Origin: Paenibacillaceae bacterium GAS479
GTDB lineage: Bacteria; Bacillota; Bacilli; Paenibacillales; Paenibacillaceae
Assembly (NCBI GenBank): GCA_900105225.1
Contig: LT629764.1
Location: 384,098-448,097, forward strand
Direction of reading: 5' to 3'
DNA: 64,000 bases
The position numbers were made by a program, and so were the translations under genes. A model generated the notes under the pieces. That model worked only from the letters and a program-made list of their open reading frames with translations, was not told the DNA's origin and did not search any database. Shown piece by piece: positions 53,576 through 60,674 of the stretch. Each line of letters starts with the position of its first letter. The first letter of the stretch is position 1.

Positions 53576-54181
53576 TTAGGAGAATACCTTCACGCGATCT
53601 TCGATCGGTTGGAACTGCTTTTCGCCAGCCGGAGCTACAGGCTTGCCGAAAGGCATTTGTGCAACCAGTTTCCAGCTTGCTGGCACGTTGAATTCCTTTT
53701 GAACCCGCTCATCAATAATCGGGTTGTAATGCTGCAGCGTAGCGCCGAGGCCTTCTGCCTCAAGTGCGGTCCAGACGACCAATTGCAGCATGCCGGAGGA
53801 TTGACTGCTCCAAATAGGGAAGTTGTCTTGGTAGGCCGGGAATTGCTCCTGCAAGCCGCGAACGACATTTTCATCTTCAAAGAACAAAACGGTTCCGTAA
53901 CCAGCCTTGAAGGCAGCCATCTTCTCTTCTGTCGCGCTGAAGCCTTCACCTCCGCCAGTTACAACACGCAGCGTCTCAAGCGTGAAATCCCACAGTTTGT
54001 CGGACTGCTCGTTAAACAGGATAACGACACGGCCGCTCTGGGAATTGAAGGCAGACGGAGAATGCTTAACCGCTTCCTCGATGATGGATTGAACTTTTTC
54101 GACAGGTACAACCTGTTCTTTACTGATGGCATACAGGGAGCGGCGATTGCGGATTGCATCCAAAAAAGCTTGAGAAGACAT
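53576..54181 (-). CDS. Nitroreductase family protein
   Basis: 201 residues. RNRRSLYAI and KHSPSAFNSQSGRVVILF form the FMN-binding front, and GLGATLQHYNPIIDERVQKEF the conserved back, of the HcnA/YfhC-like group. NAD(P)H-dependent reduction of nitro or quinone compounds is the family role. GGAGG lies 8 bases before the ATG in a leader GGAGGAATTTTAAATG identical to that of pspA. A good sigma-A promoter is upstream. Confidence 0.9.
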   Translation of the reverse strand: MSSQAFLDAIRNRRSLYAISKEQVVPVEKVQSIIEEAVKHSPSAFNSQSGRVVILFNEQSDKLWDFTLETLRVVTGGGEGFSATEEKMAAFKAGYGTVLFFEDENVVRGLQEQFPAYQDNFPIWSSQSSGMLQLVVWTALEAEGLGATLQHYNPIIDERVQKEFNVPASWKLVAQMPFGKPVAPAGEKQFQPIEDRVKVFS

Positions 54182-54225
54182 TTAAAATTCCTCCAAATAT
54201 TTTTTTATGTGTTACGAACTTTTTT

Positions 54226-54255
54226 ATTGTAACTTAACAACAAGGGGATTGCCAA
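54226..54255 (-). promoter_or_regulatory. Sigma-A promoter of the nitroreductase gene
   Basis: Minus strand TTGGCA (54255-54250), 18 bases, TACAAT (54231-54226), about 45 bases before the ATG. Confidence 0.6.
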
Positions 54256-54289
54256 TGGTATTTGATTCCAATAAACCACTTGTAAAATT

Positions 54290-54601
54290 TTACCCCTCCC
54301 CCCCAATTTTGAACCGGATCAAATGGTCCTTCAGTCCTTGCTCTCTTAAGATTCTTTCCTGAACTTCGCCAAATAAGTCCATATGGGGGTAACGGTCACG
54401 GCGATGGATGTATTTCGGCGGGATGTCCCGACTCCTGCACCATTCCTCTAGCCGGCCAAGATCGGAGCAACCGACCTTGGTTACACTTGTGACGCCAGGA
54501 AAACGTTCATCGATCCAGAAATGCGTTAAAAATGCGATTTCTCCTCGATCTACAGCTCTTTTCCAACTACCGAGCTCTTCGCGCCCGATCCCGAATGCCA
54601 T
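54290..54601 (-). CDS. yneQ: YneQ family protein
   Basis: 103 residues. WKRAVDRGEIAFLTHFWIDERFPG, VTKVGCSDLGRLEEWC and YPHMDLFGEVQERIL match the short Bacillus YneQ family of unknown function. It starts 8 bases after the ywbE stop and is probably expressed with it. Confidence 0.85.
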   Translation of the reverse strand: MAFGIGREELGSWKRAVDRGEIAFLTHFWIDERFPGVTSVTKVGCSDLGRLEEWCRSRDIPPKYIHRRDRYPHMDLFGEVQERILREQGLKDHLIRFKIGGEG

Positions 54602-54608
54602 TGCCGAA

Positions 54609-54818
54609 TCACAGCTCCCCTGTATATTCGACGATAGCTTTGACGCGGCCGACCTGGCCGTCTTCCAATCTTACTTTTATTCCATGGGGATGAGACGGCG
54701 AATTGGTAAGAATATTTTTGATAATACCGCGCGTGAGCTTGCCTGTTCGCTGATCCTGTTTAAGCACGATATCCACGGTTAGCCCCGGCCGAATGTCGCT
54801 TCTTTGATTGATGGTCAT
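54609..54818 (-). CDS. ywbE: YwbE family protein
   Basis: 69 residues, usual length. IRPGLTVDIVLKQDQRTGKL and ILTNSPSHPHGIKVRLEDGQ followed by VGRVKAIV are nearly diagnostic for YwbE (DUF2196). Function not known. Upstream partner of yneQ. The gap 54819-55041 holds a promoter-like TGGTATACT but no gene. Confidence 0.92.
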   Translation of the reverse strand: MTINQRSDIRPGLTVDIVLKQDQRTGKLTRGIIKNILTNSPSHPHGIKVRLEDGQVGRVKAIVEYTGEL

Positions 54819-55041
54819 GCCGCTTTCCCTCGCTTTCTATTCTGCTTGATTGACCCGGTTCGCGGGCCGCATGCGTCACAGACTATCACACCCTATAGCC
54901 AATGGCAAAAAAACGACCGCTTTACGTCGTATCTAATGTGCATCCGATCGCTGCAACTGGTATACTGAAGCCAGAAGCAGCGGACGGCTACAGCATAACG
55001 CCGGGCCGACCTGCACAATTCAGAAATGAGGAATTTCCATT

Positions 55042-56871
55042 ATGTCATCATCATTCCAAGCCCTTAGCATCCGGAGCGAGCTCGTCGACCTGCTCATCCA
55101 GGAAGGCATTATTACGCCCACTCCGGTACAGGAGACTGCAATTCCCGTCCTGCTGAAGGGCAAGGACGCCATCGTTCAAGCGCAAACAGGCACCGGCAAG
55201 ACGCTGGCCTTCGCGCTTCCAATTCTGGAGGGCATCCATTCCAATAAAAGCTACACTCAAGCGCTTATTTTGACGCCTACGCGTGAGCTGGCTATTCAGA
55301 TTACCGGAGAATTGTCCAAGCTTGCTCCACCGCTCGGCGTCTCGGTGCTGGCCGCATACGGCGGTCAAGATGTAGAGTCACAAATCCGCAAGCTCAAAAA
55401 TGCACCTCATGTTATTATCGCGACTCCAGGACGTCTGCTTGACCACCTGCGTCGGGAGACAGTAACGCTCAGCTCCATCCGCATGCTTGTGCTCGACGAA
55501 GCCGATCAGATGCTGCATATGGGCTTCTTGAAAGAAGTTGAAGCGATCATCGACCAATGCTCGCTCAAACGCCAAACGATGCTCTTCTCGGCGACAATGC
55601 CGGCTCCCGTCAAGCAGCTTGCAACTCGCTATATGGATTCCCCTGAGGACATCCGCATTCGTAGCGCTGCGGTAACGCTCGATGCGATCGACCAACTGGT
55701 CATCGATACGACAGACCGCAACAAACAAGCGCTGCTGCTCTCACTGCTTGATTCAGAAAATCCTTATTTGGCCGTTGTATTTTGCCGCACGAAGCTGCGG
55801 GCCAAAAAGCTGACCGAAGCGTTGCAAGAGGCTGGCGTTCCAGCGGACGAGCTGCATGGCGACCTCACGCAAGCCAAACGCGAGACGGTCATGAAGCGAT
55901 TCCGCAGAGCCAAGCTGCAAGTGCTCGTAGCTACTGACGTTGCTGCTCGCGGTTTGGATGTTGAAGGCGTCACGCATGTATTCAATTATGATGCTCCTAC
56001 CGATGGAGATTCGTATATCCACCGTATCGGCCGTACTGGCCGCGCCGGAGAATCGGGCAGAGCAATTACGCTTGCTACACAGCGCGACCGGATGAACCTT
56101 GAGACAATCGAGCAAAAAATCCGCGCCAAGCTGAAACATGCGCCAGGCTCCAAGTTTGGAGTCGGACACGACTCGTCCGAGGAGCGCTCGGACTCGGAAG
56201 CTCGCAAGCCGAAGCGCAGCGGCTCCAAAGGCGCCGCCGGCGGCGGCAGAGGTACGCGCGGTGGTATACGCGGCGGATTGGGCCGCGAGACTGATCGCGG
56301 CGGTTTGGCGCGCGAGGCTGACCGCTCCGGCGGGCGTGAGCGCCCAGCGGCACGCGGCGCAGCGAGCCGCTCCGGCGGCGGAGCTGGAGCGCGCACAGCG
56401 GGCGCAGCAGCCAGCTGGAGCGATGAGCCGCGCGGTAGCGGCGGCTCCCGCGGCGGCGCGCGCTCTGGCGGCCGCGACAGCGGCGGCTTCGGCTCGCGTG
56501 GCGGCTCTGCCGCTGGCGGCCGTTCCGGCGGCGCTGAGCGCTCCGGCGGCCGCGACAGCGGCGGCTTCGGCTCGCGTAGCGGCTCTGCCGCTGGCGGCCG
56601 TTCCGGCGGCGCTGAGCGCTCCGGCGGCCGCGACAGCGGCGGCTTCGGCTCGCGTGGCGGCTCTGCCTCAGCCGGCCGTTCCGGCGGCGCTGAGCGCTCC
56701 GGCGGTCGCGACAGCGGCGGCTTCGGCCCGCGTAGCGGCTCTGCCTCAGCCGGCCGTTCCGGCGGCGTTGGCCGCAGTAGCTCGCCGTCATCCGGGCGCG
56801 GCTCCAGACCTTCGCAAGGTGGCCGCTCCGGTGGCAAATCCGGCGGCGGTCAAGGTCGCCGCACCCGCTAA
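55042..56871 (+). CDS. DEAD-box RNA helicase with glycine/arginine-rich tail (CshA-like)
   Basis: 609 residues. Motifs: Q (TPTPVQETAIP), I AQTGTGKT (47-54), Ia PTRELA, II DEAD (152-155), III SAT (183-185), VI HRIGRTGRAG (327-336). From about 380 on the sequence is Gly, Ser and Arg-rich, including four copies of a 26-residue unit beginning SGGRDSGGFG and RGG-type boxes that bind RNA. Unwinds RNA in ribosome assembly, decay or cold adaptation. GAGG lies 10 bases before the ATG. Confidence 0.93.
   Translation: MSSSFQALSIRSELVDLLIQEGIITPTPVQETAIPVLLKGKDAIVQAQTGTGKTLAFALPILEGIHSNKSYTQALILTPTRELAIQITGELSKLAPPLGVSVLAAYGGQDVESQIRKLKNAPHVIIATPGRLLDHLRRETVTLSSIRMLVLDEADQMLHMGFLKEVEAIIDQCSLKRQTMLFSATMPAPVKQLATRYMDSPEDIRIRSAAVTLDAIDQLVIDTTDRNKQALLLSLLDSENPYLAVVFCRTKLRAKKLTEALQEAGVPADELHGDLTQAKRETVMKRFRRAKLQVLVATDVAARGLDVEGVTHVFNYDAPTDGDSYIHRIGRTGRAGESGRAITLATQRDRMNLETIEQKIRAKLKHAPGSKFGVGHDSSEERSDSEARKPKRSGSKGAAGGGRGTRGGIRGGLGRETDRGGLAREADRSGGRERPAARGAASRSGGGAGARTAGAAASWSDEPRGSGGSRGGARSGGRDSGGFGSRGGSAAGGRSGGAERSGGRDSGGFGSRSGSAAGGRSGGAERSGGRDSGGFGSRGGSASAGRSGGAERSGGRDSGGFGPRSGSASAGRSGGVGRSSSPSSGRGSRPSQGGRSGGKSGGGQGRRTR
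56464..56775 (+). repeat. Four tandem 78-base repeats in the helicase gene
   Basis: Each unit opens TCTGGCGGCCGCGACAGCGG or a close variant and encodes 26 residues (residues 475-578). Changes between copies are mostly Gly/Ser and AAGG/ASAG exchanges. Copy number could vary by slippage. Confidence 0.9.
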
Positions 56872-56916
56872 GGCAATCGCCTAGATTCCCTCTACTCTCG
56901 GCCAAGCCTAATTCGC

Positions 56917-56942
56917 TGGTCCCCGGGCAATTGCCCGGACCA
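56917..56942. terminator. Palindromic hairpin after the helicase gene
   Basis: TGGTCCCCGGGCAA and TTGCCCGGACCA pair with a bulge, 46 bases after the stop; no T run, so assignment is tentative. Confidence 0.4.
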
Positions 56943-57014
56943 ATCATGCGATTAGGCATAGACTGGAGTACAAAGCAGCCATTTGCTGCCGGACTCGTAA
57001 GAGGAGGGAATCCC

Positions 57015-57113
57015 ATGTCAGTTCAAGGTAATTATGGAGGCGTCAGTAGCACAGCCATGATTCTCGTGCTGTTCATCTTGCTCGTCATCATTACTCAAGT
57101 TTTTTATTTCTAG
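57015..57113 (+). CDS. YjcZ-like small sporulation membrane peptide
   Basis: 32 residues: a polar start SVQGNYGGVSSTA then the helix MILVLFILLVIITQVFYF. This layout is that of YjcZ-family peptides found in spores of Bacillaceae and Paenibacillaceae. GAGGAGGGAATCCC precedes the ATG at 57015. A strong terminator follows. Confidence 0.8.
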   Translation: MSVQGNYGGVSSTAMILVLFILLVIITQVFYF

Positions 57114-57194
57114 CCGAATGGTTCTCCCTCACTCACCTTATCGGCTGAGTTATAACTCCCGGCTCCAAACCTTATTGCTGTGCACCGGGCTATA

Positions 57195-57233
57195 CAAAAA
57201 GACCGTTCTTCTCGTTGAAGAACGGTCTTTTTG
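57195..57233 (+). terminator. Rho-independent terminator
   Basis: CAAAAAGACCGTTCTTC and GAAGAACGGTCTTTTTG, a perfect 17-base stem, 81 bases after the YjcZ-like gene. T-rich on both strands. Confidence 0.85.
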
Positions 57234-57267
57234 TTACATAATTAGCCCTGAATTTTATCCAAGCAAA

Positions 57268-57455
57268 GAGCTAACGATACTGAGAAGCCTTATTATAGGC
57301 AAATTTACTCATTTTCTGAGCTAACGAAACTGAGAAAGCTTATTTGACTCTCTTCACCTACAAAAGTCGATATTATCGGGGAATAACGCTTCTCAGTTTC
57401 GTTGGATTTTCAAACGCATCATTTTCGGCCAAATAGCGCTCCTGAGTTTGGTTAG
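57268..57455. repeat. Four-copy inverted/direct repeat element
   Basis: A 25-27-base box, consensus CTAACGAAACTGAGAAGCG followed by TTATT, occurs at 57268-57294 and 57318-57344 on the plus strand and inverted at 57382-57405 and 57431-57455. Box centres are about 50 bases apart. No coding sequence fits 57114-57671. It resembles a REP/BIME-type palindromic element. Confidence 0.75.
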
Positions 57456-57525
57456 AAAACTCCATAAGTCAACTGACGCCCGCCCTTAACTAACCGGCTT
57501 TAATAACTAATGAACGCTCACCAAA

Positions 57526-57567
57526 AAACCTGACATCCAAACCGTGGTCGGTTTGGATGTCAGGTTT
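57526..57567 (-). terminator. Terminator downstream of the CD3324-type gene
   Basis: AAACCTGACATCCAAACC pairs perfectly with GGTTTGGATGTCAGGTTT; on the minus strand TTTTTTGG follows. It is 105 bases beyond the stop. Confidence 0.75.
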
Positions 57568-57671
57568 GTCGCTGTTAGGCGCTTTCAATTCAAAGGGGAC
57601 TTCGTTATGTCCCCAAAACTTGTATTATTGCGTCCCTCAGCAGCCCCGCAAGCCGCCGTCGCGGCGGCAGC

Positions 57672-58013
57672 TTAGGAGCGGGCTCCAGTAGTTCCTTCGT
57701 GGCGGATTGCCGATGAACCGGCAGCCGTTTCGAGTCGGACACCGGCAGCGCGCATCTTCACGACGATTTTGCGGAGGCTCTCGATAGAGAGATGGAATTT
57801 GCTTTCCAGCTCTGCCAGCGAAAGTCCCTTCAAATAGTTGCGATAGATGTCCTCGTTGCGACGCTGGATGAGTTTGCGGGATCCGCTCAGCTCACCCCAG
57901 GCAGCACGGCGCTCCTGCTGCTTCGGGATATAAATTAATTCCCCGTTGATATACTGTTGCAGCTCTTTCAGTAAGCTAGGGGGAAGCACGTCTTTTCCAT
58001 TTTTGTAATTCAA
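57672..58013 (-). CDS. CD3324 family protein (Mor-like HTH)
   Basis: 113 residues. LPPSLLKELQQYINGELIYIP, WGELSGSRKLIQRRNEDIY and LSLAELESKFHLSIESLRKI match the CD3324 group, whose C-terminus is a helix-turn-helix like phage Mor regulators. Probably a small DNA-binding regulator. The TTG at 58013 follows GAGGAGG at 9 bases. It overlaps a small ORF upstream by 38 bases, suggesting translational coupling. Confidence 0.8.
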   Translation of the reverse strand: MNYKNGKDVLPPSLLKELQQYINGELIYIPKQQERRAAWGELSGSRKLIQRRNEDIYRNYLKGLSLAELESKFHLSIESLRKIVVKMRAAGVRLETAAGSSAIRHEGTTGARS

Positions 58014-58116
58014 GATTTCCTACCTCCTCGATTGTATAACCCATTGCGACCAAACGGCGGCTTACGGCGGTCATGCCTTTAACTCCTGCAGCGACTGAAA
58101 ACTTTACGTTGTTCAT
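57976..58116 (-). CDS. Small ORF overlapping the CD3324-type gene
   Basis: 46 residues (MNNVKFSVAAGVKGMTAV, then SRRLVAMGYTIEEVGNLEL) with an excellent ribosome site, AAAGGAGG 9 bases before the ATG. The ribosome site of the CD3324 gene lies inside its coding sequence and the two overlap by 38 bases in another frame. Real translation is likely from the signals; function unknown. It could act as a coupled leader peptide. Confidence 0.6.
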   Translation of the reverse strand: MNNVKFSVAAGVKGMTAVSRRLVAMGYTIEEVGNLELQKWKRRASP

Positions 58117-58227
58117 TTTGCTTTTCCTCCTTTCGAAATTTGACCCTCATTGGGGTTTGGCGGTTAGCCATCTTCATTGTATTCGCATGCGGGCTATTCA
58201 TTTCCTGCTTACCAAAAGAAAAAGAAG

Positions 58228-58253
58228 TAAGGGAGGCCGAAAGGCCTCCCTTA
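58228..58253 (-). terminator. Terminator of the pseudouridine synthase gene
   Basis: TAAGGGAGGCC and GGCCTCCCTTA pair around a TTTC loop; the minus strand continues CTTCTTTTTCTTTT. A second small hairpin (TCTCCGC/GCGGAGA) lies near 58263-58280. No gene is seen in 58117-58403. Confidence 0.7.
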
Positions 58254-58403
58254 TGGCACGGATCTCCGCTAGGCGGAGACCACCTCGTATGCCTGATCCA
58301 TTTCTATCAGCCTCCTTCCAGTAGAGGATGTGTCGGCCCGACAACCTTATTAACGCATATTTTTCCACCTTTAGGCAAGAAACAACATGGCTATAATCAT
58401 TTT

Positions 58404-59384
58404 TTACCGCTTGGCTTCCTTCAGCGCTTCAGGTTGAAGTTGGCGCAACTCATCTTCCGTCAGCTCCCTGTAGCTGCCAATTGGCAATTCTTCATCAAGG
58501 ACAAGCGGCCCCATGGAAACCCGCTTCAAATAGATCACCTTACCGCCAACTGCCTGGAACATCCGTTTGACTTGATGGAACTTCCCTTCGTGAATCGTCA
58601 ACCGAATGGAGGAGATGATCGCGGCTCCGGCGCCCTCTGTAATTTCACCGGCTTCCTCATCCGCTTCACTATCCTCCACAAACTTATCGGCATCGGCATC
58701 TTCCTCTTCACCCGCATAGAGAGCGTCTTCCGCTGCATCCCGGTTCGACTCGCTGTTAGCCACGTCTACTCCGGCATTATTGTCCACTTCAGCGGCCCCA
58801 TCCAAGCTGCTACCTTCGCCCCAACCTGCTTCCACATCCGGCTCCTGCGGCTTCCAGGACAAAACCTCCAGCTCCGCTGGAAGAGTCACATAACCATCAT
58901 CCAACTCCACACCTTGGCGGAATCGTTCCATTTCCCATTCACCCACCGGCTCCGGTCCGCGGACAAGCGCTTCGTACGTTTTAGGCACATGTTTGCGCGG
59001 AGAAAGCAGCTCATGCGCCAGCTGTCCATCATTGGTGAGTAACAGCAGTCCTTCCGTATCCTTATCCAATCTCCCAACGGGAAAAGGCCCAAGCACTCGG
59101 TCCTCTTGTTCTAATAGGTCAATCACTGTACGCTCACGGCTGTCCTCCGTTGCCGAAATCACACCTGAAGGCTTGTGTAGCATCAGATAGATTTTATCTC
59201 TGTACAACACCGTCTCCCCGTCAAGCGCTACAATTTGAAGATCAGGATTAATAATTCTTCCGAAGTCTTTCTCCGGTTTGCCGTCCACAGTGGCCCGACC
59301 TGCTTTGATGACCCTTTTGATCTCTGCCCTGGAACCATGTCCCATGCTCGACAACAGCTTGTCCAGTCTTATTCTTTTGCTCAT
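58404..59384 (-). CDS. RsuA/RluB family pseudouridine synthase with acidic insertion
   Basis: 326 residues; the family is usually about 240. An S4 RNA-binding domain (RIRLDKLLSSMGHGSRAEIKR) precedes the catalytic domain with GRLDKDTEGLLLL (D107) and HEGKFHQVKRMFQAVGGKVI. Residues about 181-255 are an extra acidic, low-complexity stretch (EEEDADADKF, SEADEEAGE) inside the catalytic domain. It should isomerise a uridine in rRNA. The ATG is preceded by GGAGAGTGAACTG. Confidence 0.88.
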   Translation of the reverse strand: MSKRIRLDKLLSSMGHGSRAEIKRVIKAGRATVDGKPEKDFGRIINPDLQIVALDGETVLYRDKIYLMLHKPSGVISATEDSRERTVIDLLEQEDRVLGPFPVGRLDKDTEGLLLLTNDGQLAHELLSPRKHVPKTYEALVRGPEPVGEWEMERFRQGVELDDGYVTLPAELEVLSWKPQEPDVEAGWGEGSSLDGAAEVDNNAGVDVANSESNRDAAEDALYAGEEEDADADKFVEDSEADEEAGEITEGAGAAIISSIRLTIHEGKFHQVKRMFQAVGGKVIYLKRVSMGPLVLDEELPIGSYRELTEDELRQLQPEALKEAKR

Positions 59385-59463
59385 CAGTTCACTCTCCTCC
59401 GTCCCATTATCGAAAAGAAGCGAGGCTCGAAAGCCCCGCTCCGCAACTTTTCAAATCAGCACA

Positions 59464-59730
59464 GCATGCCGCTGCACCAATTTCATATCAGCACAATAAA
59501 ACATGCCGCTGCACCTACTTCATATAAGCCAGGGATTCGCCTGTCCCGCCAGGGTTTCTCGCAATCCAGCTGCCCGGTCACAGTCATTCACAGCCCTGAT
59601 GTTCGTCAGGCTCATCGCAATCCAGTTGCCAAGTCACGGTCACTCTCAGCCCCGCTGTTTGTCACGCTCATTACAGTCACGCTACTCACAGCCCCGCTCT
59701 TCGTCACGCTCATCGCAGACCCGCTGTCCC
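59464..59730. repeat. Degenerate tandem repeats in a gene-free stretch
   Basis: CATGCCGCTGCACC plus a TTCATAT tail occurs twice (from 59465 and 59503). Then CAGCCCTGATGTTCGTCAGG, CAGCCCCGCTGTTTGTCACG and CAGCCCCGCTCTTCGTCACG repeat with GCTCAT tails at about 59590, 59648 and 59690. No real gene is seen between 59385 and 59835. Confidence 0.65.
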
Positions 59731-59835
59731 GTTCTTTGATCCTGAGACCCCATTTACCTGTCACGATCTTTCGAGATTCCTCATCCGAGACCGTTCTCTC
59801 ACAATCCCGTGCCAAGCACCGGCTTCTCGATCCCG

Positions 59836-60654
59836 CTACTCCCCGTCTCCTTGCTGAGGCGCGCCCCTGCGAGCCTTAAGCAATGAAACTTGGATGTCTC
59901 CGGCCAACTGCTTCAAGCCGAACGTGTCGCCCTGCTCCCATAGTTCGTTGAACTTCAGCTGGAACTGGACAGCTTCCCGCACTCTGCGGTAGAAATACAG
60001 GTCCTGTATATCGCTCAGCACTTTGCCGACAATATTGGAGCCTTCCTCAAAGCCGATTTGGGCGTCCAAAATTTCCCGACGAATGCTGGACATCTCATTG
60101 TCCAAATTAAATGCCGCCTCAGCCGCTTTACGTAGCCGAAGTTTTACCTCATCCGGCAAGCTTTCCTTGAACTTGTAATTGAGCGAATGCTCAATCGTCG
60201 CCCAGAAGTTCATGGCCAGCGTGCGGATTTGGATTTCAGCCAGCACCTTTTTGAAGCCAAGCGCCGTCTGCACGGGATATTCAACAATCATATGGTAGCT
60301 GCGGTATCCGCTATCTTTATAATTCGTTACATAGTCCTTCTCATATACAAGCTTGAGATCCTGCCTGGAACGAAGAATCGCTGCTACGCGTGTAATATCA
60401 TCCACGAATTGGCACATAATCCGAATTCCGGCGATGTCCTCAATACCGGTTTCCAACTGCTCCATCGGCACGCTAAGCCGTCTGGCCTTATCCAGAACGC
60501 TGGAAATTTTCTTCACTCTGCCGGTTACAAACTCAATAGGAGCGTAGGATTCCCTGACCTTCAGCTCCGAGCGGAGCGTCTTGAATTTGACCTTCATTTC
60601 CTCAACTGCCTGTTCATAAGGCTGCAAAAAAAGATTCCAATCCCGGCCGTCCAT
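59836..60654 (-). CDS. yjbM: Small alarmone synthetase, GTP pyrophosphokinase (YjbM/RelQ type)
   Basis: 272 residues. IEFVTGRVKKISSVLDKARR (40-59), IEDIAGIRIMCQFVDDI, KDSGYRSYHMIVEYP (113-127) and AEIQIRTLAMNFWATIEHSL (139-158) are the RelA/SpoT synthetase motifs; no hydrolase domain. It makes (p)ppGpp. About 65 residues extend beyond the normal YjbM end (about 211). ATG 60654 follows GGAGGC; the ATG at 60678 overlaps the pyrD stop but has no ribosome site. Downstream of pyrD. Confidence 0.92.
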   Translation of the reverse strand: MDGRDWNLFLQPYEQAVEEMKVKFKTLRSELKVRESYAPIEFVTGRVKKISSVLDKARRLSVPMEQLETGIEDIAGIRIMCQFVDDITRVAAILRSRQDLKLVYEKDYVTNYKDSGYRSYHMIVEYPVQTALGFKKVLAEIQIRTLAMNFWATIEHSLNYKFKESLPDEVKLRLRKAAEAAFNLDNEMSSIRREILDAQIGFEEGSNIVGKVLSDIQDLYFYRRVREAVQFQLKFNELWEQGDTFGLKQLAGDIQVSLLKARRGAPQQGDGE

Positions 60655-60674
60655 CCGTCCGCCTCCTGTCTCTG

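Noticed and set aside
54902-55156. 84-codon plus-strand frame ahead of the helicase
   Set aside because: No ribosome site, overlaps the helicase start, and no protein-like features.
55986-57016. Long minus-strand and second plus-strand open frames across the helicase tail
   Set aside because: They arise from the GC-rich 78-base repeats; products are Pro/Arg or Ala runs without ribosome sites, and the helicase frame is clearly coding.
56464-57455. CRISPR array
   Set aside because: The repeats are in-frame coding units or inverted boxes; there are no unique spacers between uniform repeats and no cas genes.
58140-59042. 300-codon plus-strand frame over the pseudouridine synthase gene
   Set aside because: Antisense shadow of a conserved gene, with no ribosome site and no recognisable domain.
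59235-59879. 214-codon plus-strand frame in the repeat region
   Set aside because: Low-complexity translation of degenerate repeats, overlaps the ends of two real genes.
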